Positions 24,475 to 33,429 are shown, numbered from the stretch's first letter. The stretch is DNA of 64,000 nt from Arcicella rosea (GCF_040543805.1 NZ_JBEUMS010000018.1:1-64000), one strand, 5' to 3'. Notes: a model not told the origin generated them from the sequence alone. Translations and numbers: made by a program.

Positions 24475-24713
24475 TTTTTTCTGGGGACTTTAGGACTTTA
24501 AGACTTTAGGACTTAAGGATTTAAAGATTTTGGACTTAAAGATTTTAAGGTATGTTGAACAACTTACTTAATTTGTAGGTTCACTATATAGATTTTCTAG
24601 CAATGAAGGATTATACTTTGTGAATGAATAGCTTAATATAATGAAATCATATTCTCCTTCAGTTCCAATTCCTAAAGTCTTGAAATCTTCCAGTCCTAAA
24701 GTCCCCAGAAAAA
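24475..24713. repeat. inverted-repeat element with 8-base iterations
   Basis: The left arm (24475-24497) and right arm (24692-24713) are inverted copies over about 22 bases (tctggggactttaggact and its complement). Inward from the left arm, 8-base iterations follow (gactttag, gactttaa, gactttag, gacttaag, gatttaaa). The right side shows the same theme in reverse. The element fills the spacer between the divergent sigma factor and MpaB-type genes, and its right arm ends at the MpaB-type start codon. It has the same build as the element at 33812-33981. Confidence 0.7.
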
Positions 24714-25693
24714 TGAAACCCATCAAACCAACACGCTCGTTTTCTAATGAATTAATGGACAGACTTCGCCAAACTGGTGATGAAGTAGCCGATAATATCA
24801 TTCTACAAGTATTTCAGCAAACAGAGATGGCTGGACTGCGTGATTTTTTTAAATGGCTTAATACCAATGAAACGGAATATCCTTTAGCAATTGTCAACGA
24901 TTTTGTGAATCAAAAACCAGAATTACCAGACTTTGCTGATTGGAAAGTAATGCAAAAAGGAATGAATTTCTTCCAAGAAAATCAAGAGCGAATCGGCATT
25001 ATGTTGGCTTGTTTGGCTTTGCCTTATTGTTATGCAGGAGCAGACGGAGCGAGAGTATTGGCAAAATCACAAAGAATTCAGAATGATACTTTAAAACGAT
25101 TAGAAGAAACAGGCGAGTTTATCTTTACAGTTATGCAAGAAAAAAACTGGCAGAATGGAATTGCTTTCCGTAAAATATTAAAAGTAAGATTAATGCACGC
25201 TGCCATTCGTTTTTTCTCTGAATATCACGGCTCTTGGGATAATACTTGGGGAAAACCTGTAAACCAAGAAGATATGGCAGGCACAAACGGAGCTTTTTCT
25301 TATATCGTAATTCGTGGATTGAGGAAATCGGGAAAAACACCTGCTGAAAGTGAAGAGGAAGCTTATTTACACCTTTGGAATGTAATCAGTAATATCATGG
25401 GTGTTGAAAAAGCGTTGATTCCGAATAATCTAAGAGAAGCTTTTACGCTAGATAAAGTAATTGCCAAACGCCAATTCCGACCATCAGAAGAAGGTAGATT
25501 ATTGACTAAAGCCTTACTCCAAACCTTAGAAAGTTTTGTTCCTAACCCTTTATTAAAATCTTTTCCAGCTGCACAAATGCGTTTTTTATTGGGGGATGAA
25601 GTAGCAGATTTGTTGGGTATTCCAGCCGTTCCTTTTGAAAGTAAATTGATACCTTTTATCCCGAATCAACTATTGTTTAAGCCTGCTGAATAA
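24713..25693 (+). CDS. MpaB-type oxygenase, DUF2236 family (326 aa)
   Basis: The protein belongs to the DUF2236/MpaB family, whose studied members (MpaB', latex-clearing Lcp) are heme-dependent oxygenases. Seen are ERIGIMLACLALPYCYAGADGARVLAKS, a later RLMHAAIRFFSEYHG segment with a conserved His, and WGKPVNQEDMAGTNGAFSYIVIRGLRKSG, typical of the family. The frame is open from ATG 24641, but that start lies inside the inverted-repeat element and would add 24 low-complexity residues (PSVPIPKVLKSSSPKV); ATG 24713 is preferred. Substrate unknown. It stands alone and faces away from the ECF pair. Confidence 0.85.
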   Translation: MKPIKPTRSFSNELMDRLRQTGDEVADNIILQVFQQTEMAGLRDFFKWLNTNETEYPLAIVNDFVNQKPELPDFADWKVMQKGMNFFQENQERIGIMLACLALPYCYAGADGARVLAKSQRIQNDTLKRLEETGEFIFTVMQEKNWQNGIAFRKILKVRLMHAAIRFFSEYHGSWDNTWGKPVNQEDMAGTNGAFSYIVIRGLRKSGKTPAESEEEAYLHLWNVISNIMGVEKALIPNNLREAFTLDKVIAKRQFRPSEEGRLLTKALLQTLESFVPNPLLKSFPAAQMRFLLGDEVADLLGIPAVPFESKLIPFIPNQLLFKPAE

Positions 25694-25742
25694 TGATTTT
25701 TATCACTAGAACTTAATTCCAGCCCAAATGATAAAAGCGAAT

Positions 25743-26201
25743 TTAAATTTTCTTCTTTCCAACCTTATCATGAAATTTTAAGTAAATCGGAAGTGCCGCA
25801 GAACCATACCAAGGATATATCTCGGCTTCTAACAGTTTTTCTTTAATTGCTGGGTCGGTTATTAATAATTCGTTGGCTTCGGTGATGGTTTTTACATTCA
25901 GGATAAAAATTCCTCGATATGTTTTATCGTTTTTCCCTAAAGGTCCTGCAACTACCAATTTCCCTAAGGATGCCAGTCGTCCGATATTGGCTAAATGTCC
26001 TCTGAATAAACTATCTACTGTTGCTTTATTGTCAATTTTATTGGGGCCCGTTTTTAACATCACCAAAATATAGCTTTTCATTCCATAGTCATCAGCTCCC
26101 AAGGAGTCTGCTAATTTCTTATCATAATCAGGATTATCTGCCTGACAAACGGCTGTAAAGCAAAAGCTAAACACCAAGAAGAAAGTAAAAATGTATTTCA
26201 T
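25743..26201 (-). CDS. secreted YciI-like protein (152 aa)
   Basis: A signal peptide (MKYIFTFFLVFSFCFTAVCQ) precedes a YCII-related domain (about 38-140). Its marks are MKSYILVMLKTGPNK, HLANIGRLASLGKLVVAGPLG, YRGIFILNVKTITEANEL and DPAIKEKLLEAEIYPWYG. The fold is ferredoxin-like, with a His-Asp type active site in some members; the reactions are mostly unknown. Exported YciI proteins of this size are usual in Bacteroidota. It precedes the SRPBCC gene on the minus strand, but a short gap and no shared theme make an operon uncertain. Confidence 0.85.
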   Translation of the reverse strand: MKYIFTFFLVFSFCFTAVCQADNPDYDKKLADSLGADDYGMKSYILVMLKTGPNKIDNKATVDSLFRGHLANIGRLASLGKLVVAGPLGKNDKTYRGIFILNVKTITEANELLITDPAIKEKLLEAEIYPWYGSAALPIYLKFHDKVGKKKI

Positions 26202-26253
26202 AATGAAGGATGTTTACTTGCTGTTAAGAAATATTCAAATTTAGATAAGCGCT

Positions 26254-26667
26254 TTACTCCAATTCCTCTACATATTTTTTAAAATTATCTATCACTGCTT
26301 GTGTAAAGGCTTTTTGTTCGGGAATTGGCGTTTCGGCTTCAGGGTCGAAGGTTTCGATGAGAATGGTTTCATCGCCATTTGGTTTGAATATATTGATTAC
26401 TTTTCTATTATCGAATAAAGTAGATTCAATGTATTCGTTGATAATTATTTTATCATAAGTACCCGTAAAATCAAAAGCTACACTACCGTCTTTTGCTTTC
26501 ATTTTATAGATAAACTTTCCATTATCTTTTAAATCTATGGTCACACTAGTAGTTTCCCAATCTTCCGAAGGATTATTCCATTGAATAATGTCGGCTGGAG
26601 TAGTCCAATACTTCCAAACCTTTTCTATCGGAGCTTTGATGATTGTTTGTACAGTGAGTGCTTCCAT
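26254..26667 (-). CDS. SRPBCC/AHSA1-like protein (137 aa)
   Basis: This is a START-like protein of the activator-of-Hsp90-ATPase (AHSA1) C-terminal type. The open segments are LTVQTIIKAPIEKVWKYWTTPADIIQWN, NPSEDWETTSVTIDLKDNGKFIYKMKAKDGS, FDFTGTYDKI and QKAFTQAVIDNFKKYVEEL. The domain binds hydrophobic ligands; in bacteria most members have no known partner. It is full length with no signal peptide. It lies 52 bases upstream of the YciI-like gene on the same strand. Confidence 0.85.
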   Translation of the reverse strand: MEALTVQTIIKAPIEKVWKYWTTPADIIQWNNPSEDWETTSVTIDLKDNGKFIYKMKAKDGSVAFDFTGTYDKIIINEYIESTLFDNRKVINIFKPNGDETILIETFDPEAETPIPEQKAFTQAVIDNFKKYVEELE

Positions 26668-26838
26668 TGTTAACGATTCCGAGTTAATTGTTTTTTAAAT
26701 ATACATGAATAATGATTTCAATATTCTTCAATGTAAGAAAATAAAAACACTTTCTTTTTCCTTACCCCACAGGTTTGCATGGGTTTACAAAGATATTTTT
26801 TACTTTTATCCCAAATACTTTTTTCAACATTCTCAACA

Positions 26839-28545
26839 ATGAATATCAACAAGAACCATTTTGAACAAAATACTTATGATGCTATAGTGGTAGGTTCTGG
26901 AATTAGCGGAGGTTGGGCTGCGAAGGAACTTACTCAAAAGGGATTAAAAGTTTTAGTATTGGAACGTGGACGAAATATCGAACACGTAAAAGATTATAAA
27001 ACCGCCTTGACCGACCCTTGGAATTTTGAACATGGCGGAAAAGCTCCCCTCGATATTATTGCCAAACATCCCATTCAAAACCGTACTGGTTTTACCATCA
27101 CCGAATCTACTCACGAACATTTTGTAAACGATTTAGAAAATCCATATCTCGAAACCAAGCGTTTTGATTGGATTCGTGGATACCATGTCGGCGGGCGTTC
27201 TTTGATGTGGGGAAGGGTTTCTTTACGTTGGAGTGATATAGATTTTGAAGCAAATTTGAAAGAGGGCATCGGAATAGATTGGCCTATTCGTTATAAAGAT
27301 ATTGCTCCTTGGTATAGCTATGCAGAAAAGTTTGCTGGCATTTGCGGTACTCGTGATGGACTCCCGCATTTACCCGATGGCGAGTTCCAACCGCCGATAG
27401 AATTTACTTGTGCCGAAGAACATTTCTCGAAAACAATTCGGCAGAAATTTCCTAATCGCTATTTGATTCATGGTCGTGGGGCACATATTACGCAACCTAC
27501 TGCCGAACAGACCGCTCTTGGGCGAGCTTCTTGTCAGTCACGAGATATGTGTATGCGTGGTTGTCCCTTTGGTGCATACTTTAGTTCTCAAGCCGCTACT
27601 TTGCCTGCTGCCCAAAAGACCGGAAATCTTACGGTTCGTCCGCATTCTATCGTCAATTCAATTATTTATGATGAACAAAAGAAGAAAGCCAAAGGCGTAA
27701 GAGTAATTGATGAACGCACAGGTGAATGGCATGAGTTTTTCGCCAAAATCGTTTTTCTGAATGCTTCTGCTTTGGGTTCTACTTTTATTTTGTTGAATTC
27801 TACTTCAAACCGTTTCCCGAATGGGATGGACGATAGTGGTCAGCTTGGGCATAATTTGATGGATCATCATTTCAGAATTGGCGCTTATGGCGAAACCGAA
27901 TTGTTTAAAGATAAGTACTATAAAGGACGAAATCCAGTAGGCGGTTATGTGCCACGTTTCCGTAATATTGGTACAGATAAACGTGATTATCTGCGTGGTT
28001 TTGGCTACGAAGGTGGTGCAAGACGATACAGACAGTGGGCAGAAGAGGAGGAATTTGGGGCTTCGCTCAAAAATAAACAAACGCAAATTGGCAACTGGAG
28101 TATGGATTTGGGCGGTTTCGGAGAATGCTTGCCTTACTACGAAAACAAAGTAGAACTCTCTAAAGAAATTACCGACAAATGGGGGCAACCTGTTTTAAGA
28201 ATGGATGCCGAGTTTAAGGAGAATGAATTGAAAATGCGGGTGGATATGAAAAACGATGCCGCTGAAATGCTAGAAGCGGCGGGTTTTAAAAATGTGAACG
28301 CTTATGACGAGATGAGTTATCCGGGTTTGGGAATTCATGAAATGGGAACTGCCCGCATGGGTCACGACCCTAAAACTTCGGTACTCAACAAATGGAATCA
28401 GGTGTGGGCTTGCAAAAATGTGTTTGTGACGGATGGCGCTTTTATGACTTCGGCATCTTGTGTAAATCCATCGCTTACTTATATGGCAATGACTGCCCGT
28501 GCTGCCGATTATGCGGTGAAAGAATTAAAAAAAGGAAATTTATAA
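26839..28545 (+). CDS. GMC-family oxidoreductase (568 aa)
   Basis: This is an FAD-dependent sugar or alcohol dehydrogenase of the glucose-methanol-choline family. The FAD site is YDAIVVGSGISGGWAAKEL near residue 15. The GGRSLMWGR motif, RDMCMRGCPFGAYFSSQ (a Cys-rich insert) and the C-terminal block GIHEMGTARMGHDP ... NVFVTDGAFMTSASCVNPSLTYMAMTARAADYAV complete the family pattern; the His in GIHEMG and the Asn in CVNPSLT are the expected catalytic pair. An upstream ATG at 26779 adds 20 hydrophobic residues, which could be a signal, but 26839 gives the usual start. A VOC gene follows 17 bases downstream. Confidence 0.88.
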   Translation: MNINKNHFEQNTYDAIVVGSGISGGWAAKELTQKGLKVLVLERGRNIEHVKDYKTALTDPWNFEHGGKAPLDIIAKHPIQNRTGFTITESTHEHFVNDLENPYLETKRFDWIRGYHVGGRSLMWGRVSLRWSDIDFEANLKEGIGIDWPIRYKDIAPWYSYAEKFAGICGTRDGLPHLPDGEFQPPIEFTCAEEHFSKTIRQKFPNRYLIHGRGAHITQPTAEQTALGRASCQSRDMCMRGCPFGAYFSSQAATLPAAQKTGNLTVRPHSIVNSIIYDEQKKKAKGVRVIDERTGEWHEFFAKIVFLNASALGSTFILLNSTSNRFPNGMDDSGQLGHNLMDHHFRIGAYGETELFKDKYYKGRNPVGGYVPRFRNIGTDKRDYLRGFGYEGGARRYRQWAEEEEFGASLKNKQTQIGNWSMDLGGFGECLPYYENKVELSKEITDKWGQPVLRMDAEFKENELKMRVDMKNDAAEMLEAAGFKNVNAYDEMSYPGLGIHEMGTARMGHDPKTSVLNKWNQVWACKNVFVTDGAFMTSASCVNPSLTYMAMTARAADYAVKELKKGNL

Positions 28546-28562
28546 ACAACCAAATTCAATCC

Positions 28563-29027
28563 ATGAAAACTATTCGCTTGATGATTGCCCTTTTGATGTG
28601 TACTAGCTTTGCTTCGCATACTTTTGCTCAAGATACACCCAAAAAAGGAATTGAAATTCTTTCTTACAACCACGTTGGTTTAGCCGTGAAAGATTTGAAA
28701 GTAAGTGCTAAATTCTATCGTGAAATTATCGGTTTGTCGCCTGTGGATGTGCCAGATAATTTATTGGCGATTAGGAGATGGTTCAAGATTGCACCCGGAC
28801 AAGAATTACATTTACTATTGGGCAGAGAACAACCAGTAGCAAACAATGATAAGAACGGAGCACATTTCTCTTTATCAATCCCGACAAATTCTGCGGATGG
28901 AATCGAAGAGTTTTTGAAGGCAAACAATGTGGCGTATCACAGACAAAAGCGTTTTGATGGCGCATTTCAAATTTATGTAACCGACCCAGACGGTTATGTG
29001 ATTGAACTTAATGAGCCGAAGAAATAA
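28563..29027 (+). CDS. exported VOC-family protein (154 aa)
   Basis: A signal peptide (MKTIRLMIALLMCTSFASHTFAQ) precedes a glyoxalase/bleomycin-resistance/dioxygenase-type domain (about 32-154). It has ILSYNHVGLAVKDLKVSAKFYREIIGL, a middle HLLLG, and the end FQIYVTDPDGYVIELNEP, with His and Glu metal-ligand positions. The frame is open from 28392, overlapping the GMC gene, but ATG 28563 with its signal sequence is clearly the start. It is probably co-transcribed with the GMC gene (17-base gap). Its substrate is unknown. Confidence 0.85.
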   Translation: MKTIRLMIALLMCTSFASHTFAQDTPKKGIEILSYNHVGLAVKDLKVSAKFYREIIGLSPVDVPDNLLAIRRWFKIAPGQELHLLLGREQPVANNDKNGAHFSLSIPTNSADGIEEFLKANNVAYHRQKRFDGAFQIYVTDPDGYVIELNEPKK

Positions 29028-29044
29028 AAGCGTTTGAAGTACCG

Positions 29045-29090
29045 TCTTTCTCATTAGCAGGCGATTTAAATCGCCCGCTAATGAGAAAGA
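29045..29090. repeat. 46-bp palindrome with 32-bp CATTAG core
   Basis: The arms pair over 23 bases with one G-T type difference and no loop. The core from cattagcaggcgattt to aaatcgcccgctaatg has the same length and ends as the palindrome at 16963-16994. It follows the VOC gene by 17 bases. Confidence 0.9.
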
Positions 29091-29138
29091 AAGGAGATAA
29101 AGATTTCATTAGATGATTTTTCTTTGCTTTTAGGTGAT

Positions 29139-29168
29139 ACAGGTCAGCAACCGAAGTTGCTGACCTGT
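29139..29168 (+). terminator. rho-independent-type terminator
   Basis: A perfect 13-bp stem (acaggtcagcaac / gttgctgacctgt) around a cgaa loop, followed by a run of T. It is a clear terminator for the GMC/VOC operon on the plus strand. Confidence 0.8.
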
Positions 29169-29181
29169 TTTTGTTTTAGCC

Positions 29182-29437
29182 TGTTTAGAAATACATGTAT
29201 CTATACTATTTCTGTTAAGAAATGATTAGAAATTTCTGTATCTATAATATTTCTATTGGAAAATGATTAGAAACATCTGTATCTATATTATTTCTATTAG
29301 AAAATGAATAGAAACATTTGTATCTGTATTATTTCTATTGGAAAATGATTAGATACATGTGTATCTGTATTATTTCTATTGGAAAATGATTAGAAATATG
29401 TGTATCTATATTATTTCTATTGAAAAATGATTAGAAA
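29182..29437. repeat. 41-bp tandem repeat, six units plus a partial one
   Basis: The units begin at 29182, 29223, 29264, 29305, 29346 and 29387; a partial unit starts at 29428. The period is exactly 41. Each unit holds tagaaat near its start and atttcta near its end, so every unit could fold into a small AT-rich hairpin. The spacer between 29028 and 29551 holds this array, a palindrome and a terminator, and no gene. Confidence 0.95.
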
Positions 29438-29551
29438 TGATGTTAGCTACTCTGCTTCAGTTAGTTATAGAATAAAAAAATCGTCATGAAGTAAACTATT
29501 TAAAGCCAAACTCCGTTTTCTTGGAAAATGTCAATATAAATAGTTTGAAAC

Positions 29552-30259
29552 ATGATACATACCTCAAAAATCTACCACTATTCCAACGCCTCAACCATTG
29601 GTTTTCTGGAAAATGTTATCTCCATTTGTAAAACGTTGAATCAACCAACTACAGAAGTAAGTCAAAAAATGGCGGAACTCTCTTCCGAAATAGAACAACT
29701 CTGCTTGATTTTCTCAACAGCCAGAAAGAACCCGCACACTGAAGATTTAAAGGAGCTGGATACTCGTAGAAATCAGCTAACGCAAGGCATCAGAGAAATT
29801 GCAACAAGCTATTTAAAGCACTTTGATACTGACTATCGAGAGGCCGGAAAAAGTATTTTGAGAACCTTTGCCAAGTATGGAAAGCAAATAGAGAAAAGGA
29901 AATATTACGACCAAACCGAGATAACGAATAGCCTGATAAGGGATTTTGAAAATGATGAAAGTCTGAGCCAAGCCATTACTAAACTACATTTATCAGACTG
30001 GCTTCAAGCCTTGAAAACAGATAATTTGGCATTTAATAGTTTGTACATAATGATGGTAATGTCAAAAGTAAACTTACCTGAAAAGAATTTCAAGGAAAGT
30101 AAAACGATAGCGATAGCACGATTCAAAAGCCTTTTTAATCTATTAAAAGCCCTAGAAATGGTATATCCCACAGCAGATTATGGCAATATTATCAAGGAAA
30201 TTGAAGAATTGACTAAAAAATACAATGTGGCAAGACCGAAAAGAGGAGGGAAGGAGTAA
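29552..30259 (+). CDS. DUF6261-like hypothetical protein (235 aa)
   Basis: This is a soluble, helix-rich protein without signal or membrane segments. It matches in style a Bacteroidota family I recall as DUF6261: an N-terminal YHYSNASTIGFLENVISICK region, a middle with YLKHFDTDYREAGKSILRTFAKYGKQIEKRKYYDQTEI, and the last third LKTDNLAFNSLYIMMVMSK ending PTADYGNIIKEIEELTKKYNVARPKR. The family name is from memory. Its role is unknown; coiled-coil helices are likely. The gene lies between the 41-bp tandem repeat and a MITE-like element that supplies its terminator hairpin. Confidence 0.65.
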   Translation: MIHTSKIYHYSNASTIGFLENVISICKTLNQPTTEVSQKMAELSSEIEQLCLIFSTARKNPHTEDLKELDTRRNQLTQGIREIATSYLKHFDTDYREAGKSILRTFAKYGKQIEKRKYYDQTEITNSLIRDFENDESLSQAITKLHLSDWLQALKTDNLAFNSLYIMMVMSKVNLPEKNFKESKTIAIARFKSLFNLLKALEMVYPTADYGNIIKEIEELTKKYNVARPKRGGKE

Positions 30260-30266
30260 AGAGAGT

Positions 30267-30512
30267 TTTCAACAAGAGTCATCCCGAATTTTAAAAGCAT
30301 AAAAAAGCGGTCAAAATTAGTTCTTTGACCGCTTTTTGTGATTGATTAGCAACGAATTCCTACTGTTTGAGCGAAGCGAGGCGGTTCGCCGCTGCGGTTA
30401 CTTTTCTTTCATCAAGGAAAGAAAAGTAAGGACTAGACAATAATAAATAGAAAACCTTTCAAATTGTCCTTAAACTCACTTTTAAAAAAAATCGGGATGA
30501 CTCATGTTGAAA
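30267..30512 (-). mobile_element. MITE-like element, copy 1 (246 bp)
   Basis: The ends are inverted copies of tttcaacawgagtcatcccg (30267-30290 and the complement up to 30512). The inside, read on the minus strand, has ctagtccttacttttctt, a cgctcaaacagtaggaattc segment and a hairpin of the aaaagcggtcaaa type (30302-30315 / 30324-30337), which with its T-run works as a terminator. Copies 2 and 3 share the same order. No protein is encoded. The end sequence resembles the ends of the IS at 35391-36863. Confidence 0.8.
30302..30340 (+). terminator. terminator hairpin within the MITE-like element
   Basis: Stem aaaaagcggtcaaa / tttgaccgcttttt, with T-run on the plus strand. It lies downstream of the DUF6261-like gene and can end its transcript. 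The same type of hairpin is inside MITE copy 3, and a similar one stands alone at 31838-31877. Confidence 0.8.
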
Positions 30513-30535
30513 GGAAAATATGTATGCTGTTAGTC

Positions 30536-31267
30536 CTAAAAATTAGGTTTCAACAAATACTTGGCATAAAAATCATCAATTACTTTCACAGCATCCGTCG
30601 GATTATCAACCAAAGAAACTAATTCTAAATCATCAGGATTGATAGTTCCTTCGGGTACCATCGTTTCTTTAATCCATTCAAATAATCCGCTCCAATATTT
30701 TTTGCCAACCAATACCACAGGGAAACGCCCAATTTTCTGAGTTTGCATCAAAGTAAGCGATTCAAACATTTCATCAAGTGTACCAAAACCACCCGGCATG
30801 ATGATGAAGCCTTGAGAATATTTTACAAACATTACCTTACGGACAAAGAAGTATTCAAAGTCGATACTTTTATCACGGTCGATATAATCATTCGGTTTTT
30901 GTTCAAAAGGTAATTCAATGTTCAAACCTACAGATTTTCCACCTTGTAATTTAGCTCCCTTGTTGCCTGCTTCCATAATACCTGGTCCACCACCAGTAAT
31001 AACACCATAGCCGTGACGTACCAATTTAGAAGCAATTTCCTCCGCCATTAAATAGTAAGGATTATCGGGTTTTGTTCTTGCCGAGCCAAAAATCGAAACA
31101 CAAGGACCAATCTTTGCTAATTTATCTACACCCTCTACAAATTCAGACATAATTTTGAAGGTTCTCCAAGATTCTTCTGAATGAATTTCCGCCCAAGTAT
31201 GGTCAACGAAAGCTTTTTTTATTTTCTCATCATGCGTCATTAATTTCCCGCTCTCTCTGTCTGTCAT
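30536..31267 (-). CDS. LOG-family / TIGR00730 Rossmann-fold protein (243 aa)
   Basis: This is a nucleotide-binding protein related to lysine-decarboxylase-like (LOG) proteins; characterised members hydrolyse N6-substituted adenosine monophosphates such as cytokinin riboside 5'-monophosphate. The signature motifs are GVITGGGPGIMEAGNKGA (about 92-109) and MPGGFGTLDEMFESL (about 157-171). The Arg and Glu residues of the active site lie in these motifs. It has an N-terminal extension of about 60 residues relative to the shortest family members. It is divergent from rpiB; a -7-like TACCTTTG lies at 31310-31317 for that gene. Confidence 0.9.
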   Translation of the reverse strand: MTDRESGKLMTHDEKIKKAFVDHTWAEIHSEESWRTFKIMSEFVEGVDKLAKIGPCVSIFGSARTKPDNPYYLMAEEIASKLVRHGYGVITGGGPGIMEAGNKGAKLQGGKSVGLNIELPFEQKPNDYIDRDKSIDFEYFFVRKVMFVKYSQGFIIMPGGFGTLDEMFESLTLMQTQKIGRFPVVLVGKKYWSGLFEWIKETMVPEGTINPDDLELVSLVDNPTDAVKVIDDFYAKYLLKPNF

Positions 31268-31377
31268 AGCTTTTTGAATTTTAATCGTTAAAAAAATATT
31301 GATACTTTGTACCTTTGTTAATGAATAGGTTGAAATAACGAAAAAAAATCGTTCGATTTTACAAATACATAATTTTT

Positions 31378-31818
31378 ATGGAATTTATTAAGAAAATCGC
31401 CATCGGTGGCGACCACGCAGGGTTTGAATACAAAGCCGAATTAGTGAAATACTTAACTGGAAAAGGTTACGAAGTAAATGATTTCGGTCCATACAGCAAT
31501 GCCTCTTGCGACTATGCAGATTTTGCACATCCACTTTCTTCAGCCGTTGAAAGCAAAGAATATACTTTTGGTATTTTATTATGCGGAAGTGCTAACGGAG
31601 TAGCCATTACAGCCAATAAGCATCAAGGAATTCGTGCAGGTTTAGCTTGGAATGCAGAAGTGTCTTCATTGATTCGTCAGCATAACGATGCAAATGTATT
31701 ATGTATTCCAGCTCGTTTTGTGACTTTAGAAGAAGCGATTGAAATCACAAACATTTTTCTTTCAACAGAATTTGAAGGAGGAAGACATCAGTTAAGAGTA
31801 AATAAAATTCCTTGCTAA
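31378..31818 (+). CDS. rpiB: ribose 5-phosphate isomerase B (146 aa)
   Basis: The enzyme interconverts ribose 5-phosphate and ribulose 5-phosphate in the pentose phosphate pathway. Family marks are IAIGGDHAGFEYKAELVKYL, DFGPYSNASCDYADFAHPL, the active-site Cys region FGILLCGSANGVAITANKHQGIRAGLAW, and HNDANVLCIPARFV. The length is typical. It faces the minus-strand gene at 31876 across a bidirectional terminator. Confidence 0.94.
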   Translation: MEFIKKIAIGGDHAGFEYKAELVKYLTGKGYEVNDFGPYSNASCDYADFAHPLSSAVESKEYTFGILLCGSANGVAITANKHQGIRAGLAWNAEVSSLIRQHNDANVLCIPARFVTLEEAIEITNIFLSTEFEGGRHQLRVNKIPC

Positions 31819-31837
31819 TATTTTTAGAGGTATAGAA

Positions 31838-31877
31838 AATAAAAGCGGTCGAAATTAGTTTTTCGACCGCTTTTATT
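31838..31877. terminator. bidirectional terminator between convergent genes
   Basis: The 17-bp stem (31838-31854 / 31861-31877, containing agcggtcgaaa) has a T-run on either strand. It serves rpiB on the plus strand and overlaps the stop codon of the minus-strand gene. Confidence 0.85.
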
Positions 31878-33282
31878 ATATCCTATTATTCAATTCATAA
31901 ACGCCATTTCCAATTGAATGATACTTCCTAGCCAAAGCAGGAATTCGTTTAAATAATTTTGGAGCAAGATTTACTTTGTCGATAATAAATTCAGGATAAT
32001 CGTTCTCTACATTTCTAAGAATATTGATAACGTTATCGTAGTTGTCAAGATTTTCTAATTCATATTTAGCCAAACTCCAGTTGATATATGGCGTAGCAAC
32101 ATAATTGTTTTTATATTCTTCCATGCCATCGCCGAGTACCAATATTTTTTTATTACTCAATTTAATATCTGGCTCTTCCTTCAATTTCAAGCTTTTTAAT
32201 TGTACTAAAGTTTCCACCCCTTTGAAGTAAACAGCTTGATAGTGAATCAATAATACAGCAGCGAATAAACCTAGACAAGTCAACTCCGCCAACCAAGCTC
32301 TTTTAGTATTGTTAAAGAAACTTACTGTGAAGAAAGCAATGGCAGGTACAAAAATGATGAATTGCATCGGGGCTAAAAAAGGCATCAAACCGATAGAAAC
32401 CACACCTGCAATTGCCCAAATCATCATTACTTGTTGGCAACGAATTTGGTAGTTATTAAAACCTACAGCATTGACTAATCTTAAAAAACCTAAAACTCCA
32501 AAAGTAATTGGCAATAACAAAGTAGCGAGCAAACTTCGGAAGTCATTCAAATCATACTGACGAAGTTGGAAAACCGAAGAAATAAAATTTCTTGAAAAGG
32601 CTTCGTAAGTACCACTTAAATAGAAAAACAAAGCTGTAAGCGATAAAGGGAAAATAAAGCCAAATATTGATAATGAATGCTGACGTAACGTTGTACCACT
32701 AAAGAATAAAAGGGAAGCCGTAGCCCATAAAATAAATACACCTGCTGGTGGATAAAACAAAGTAGCAATACCAATTAAAAAGCCAATCTCAAATACTTCA
32801 TCGGTAGCCTCCAATCGGTTCATTTGTTTTACCAATGTTCCTAATGAAAGCAATACAAAAGTGGTTGCCATCAAAACGGGCGACAGAGTACAGCAGTCGA
32901 AAGAAATATTCATGAACAATAAATAGAATAGCCCTGGCAAGTAGTTTCTTTTGGCTAAAATATCTCTATTATTGACCATTACATTAAAGTAAACAGCCTG
33001 AAAATATGTAAGGAAAAGTGCGACGATTTGATAGACAGATTGTGAACGACCGAAAAGTCCGTCGAGTCCAGCATAAACCAAAGTAGAAAGTGGCGCAGTA
33101 TTATCCCAAATTTCAGCATACATTACAAAGCCTTTATTGATTTGTTCGCCAACCAACATCCATTGCAATTCTGGAATTAGCTGAGGTAACCCAACCAAAT
33201 ACACGGGCATTCGGATAAGGATAAGTAAAATCAATAAACTAAAGATTTGATAGACAGCGTTTACTTTAAAGAAACTGAGCAT
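31876..33282 (-). CDS. polytopic membrane protein, GT-C glycosyltransferase-like (468 aa)
   Basis: The protein has about ten to eleven hydrophobic segments over the first 350 residues, then a soluble C-terminal part of about 110 residues (LKLKEEPDIKLSNKKILVLGDGMEEY ... LARKYHSIGNGVYEL). The first extracytoplasmic loop contains MLVGEQINKGFVMYAEIWDNTAPLSTLVYAGLDGLFG, in which an acidic pair precedes a PLS segment, as in GT-C enzymes that use lipid-linked sugars. No closer family was recognised, so substrate and product are unknown. It ends in the bidirectional terminator shared with rpiB and is divergent from rbfA. Confidence 0.6.
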   Translation of the reverse strand: MLSFFKVNAVYQIFSLLILLILIRMPVYLVGLPQLIPELQWMLVGEQINKGFVMYAEIWDNTAPLSTLVYAGLDGLFGRSQSVYQIVALFLTYFQAVYFNVMVNNRDILAKRNYLPGLFYLLFMNISFDCCTLSPVLMATTFVLLSLGTLVKQMNRLEATDEVFEIGFLIGIATLFYPPAGVFILWATASLLFFSGTTLRQHSLSIFGFIFPLSLTALFFYLSGTYEAFSRNFISSVFQLRQYDLNDFRSLLATLLLPITFGVLGFLRLVNAVGFNNYQIRCQQVMMIWAIAGVVSIGLMPFLAPMQFIIFVPAIAFFTVSFFNNTKRAWLAELTCLGLFAAVLLIHYQAVYFKGVETLVQLKSLKLKEEPDIKLSNKKILVLGDGMEEYKNNYVATPYINWSLAKYELENLDNYDNVINILRNVENDYPEFIIDKVNLAPKLFKRIPALARKYHSIGNGVYELNNRI

Positions 33283-33429
33283 ATTGTATGAAGGTATTCA
33301 AGTTTTTCACGAATTTACGGTGAATCCAAGAATTATTCCGAAATTTGTGAGATTATTGAAAGAAGAGCATAAGATATTATGTGGTAGCGCAAATTACGAT
33401 AATCAGAATTTGCAGAAATTAAAATTAAA

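Noticed and set aside
27805..28188. 127-codon minus-strand frame
   Set aside because: It is antisense to the GMC oxidoreductase, whose motifs fix the true strand.
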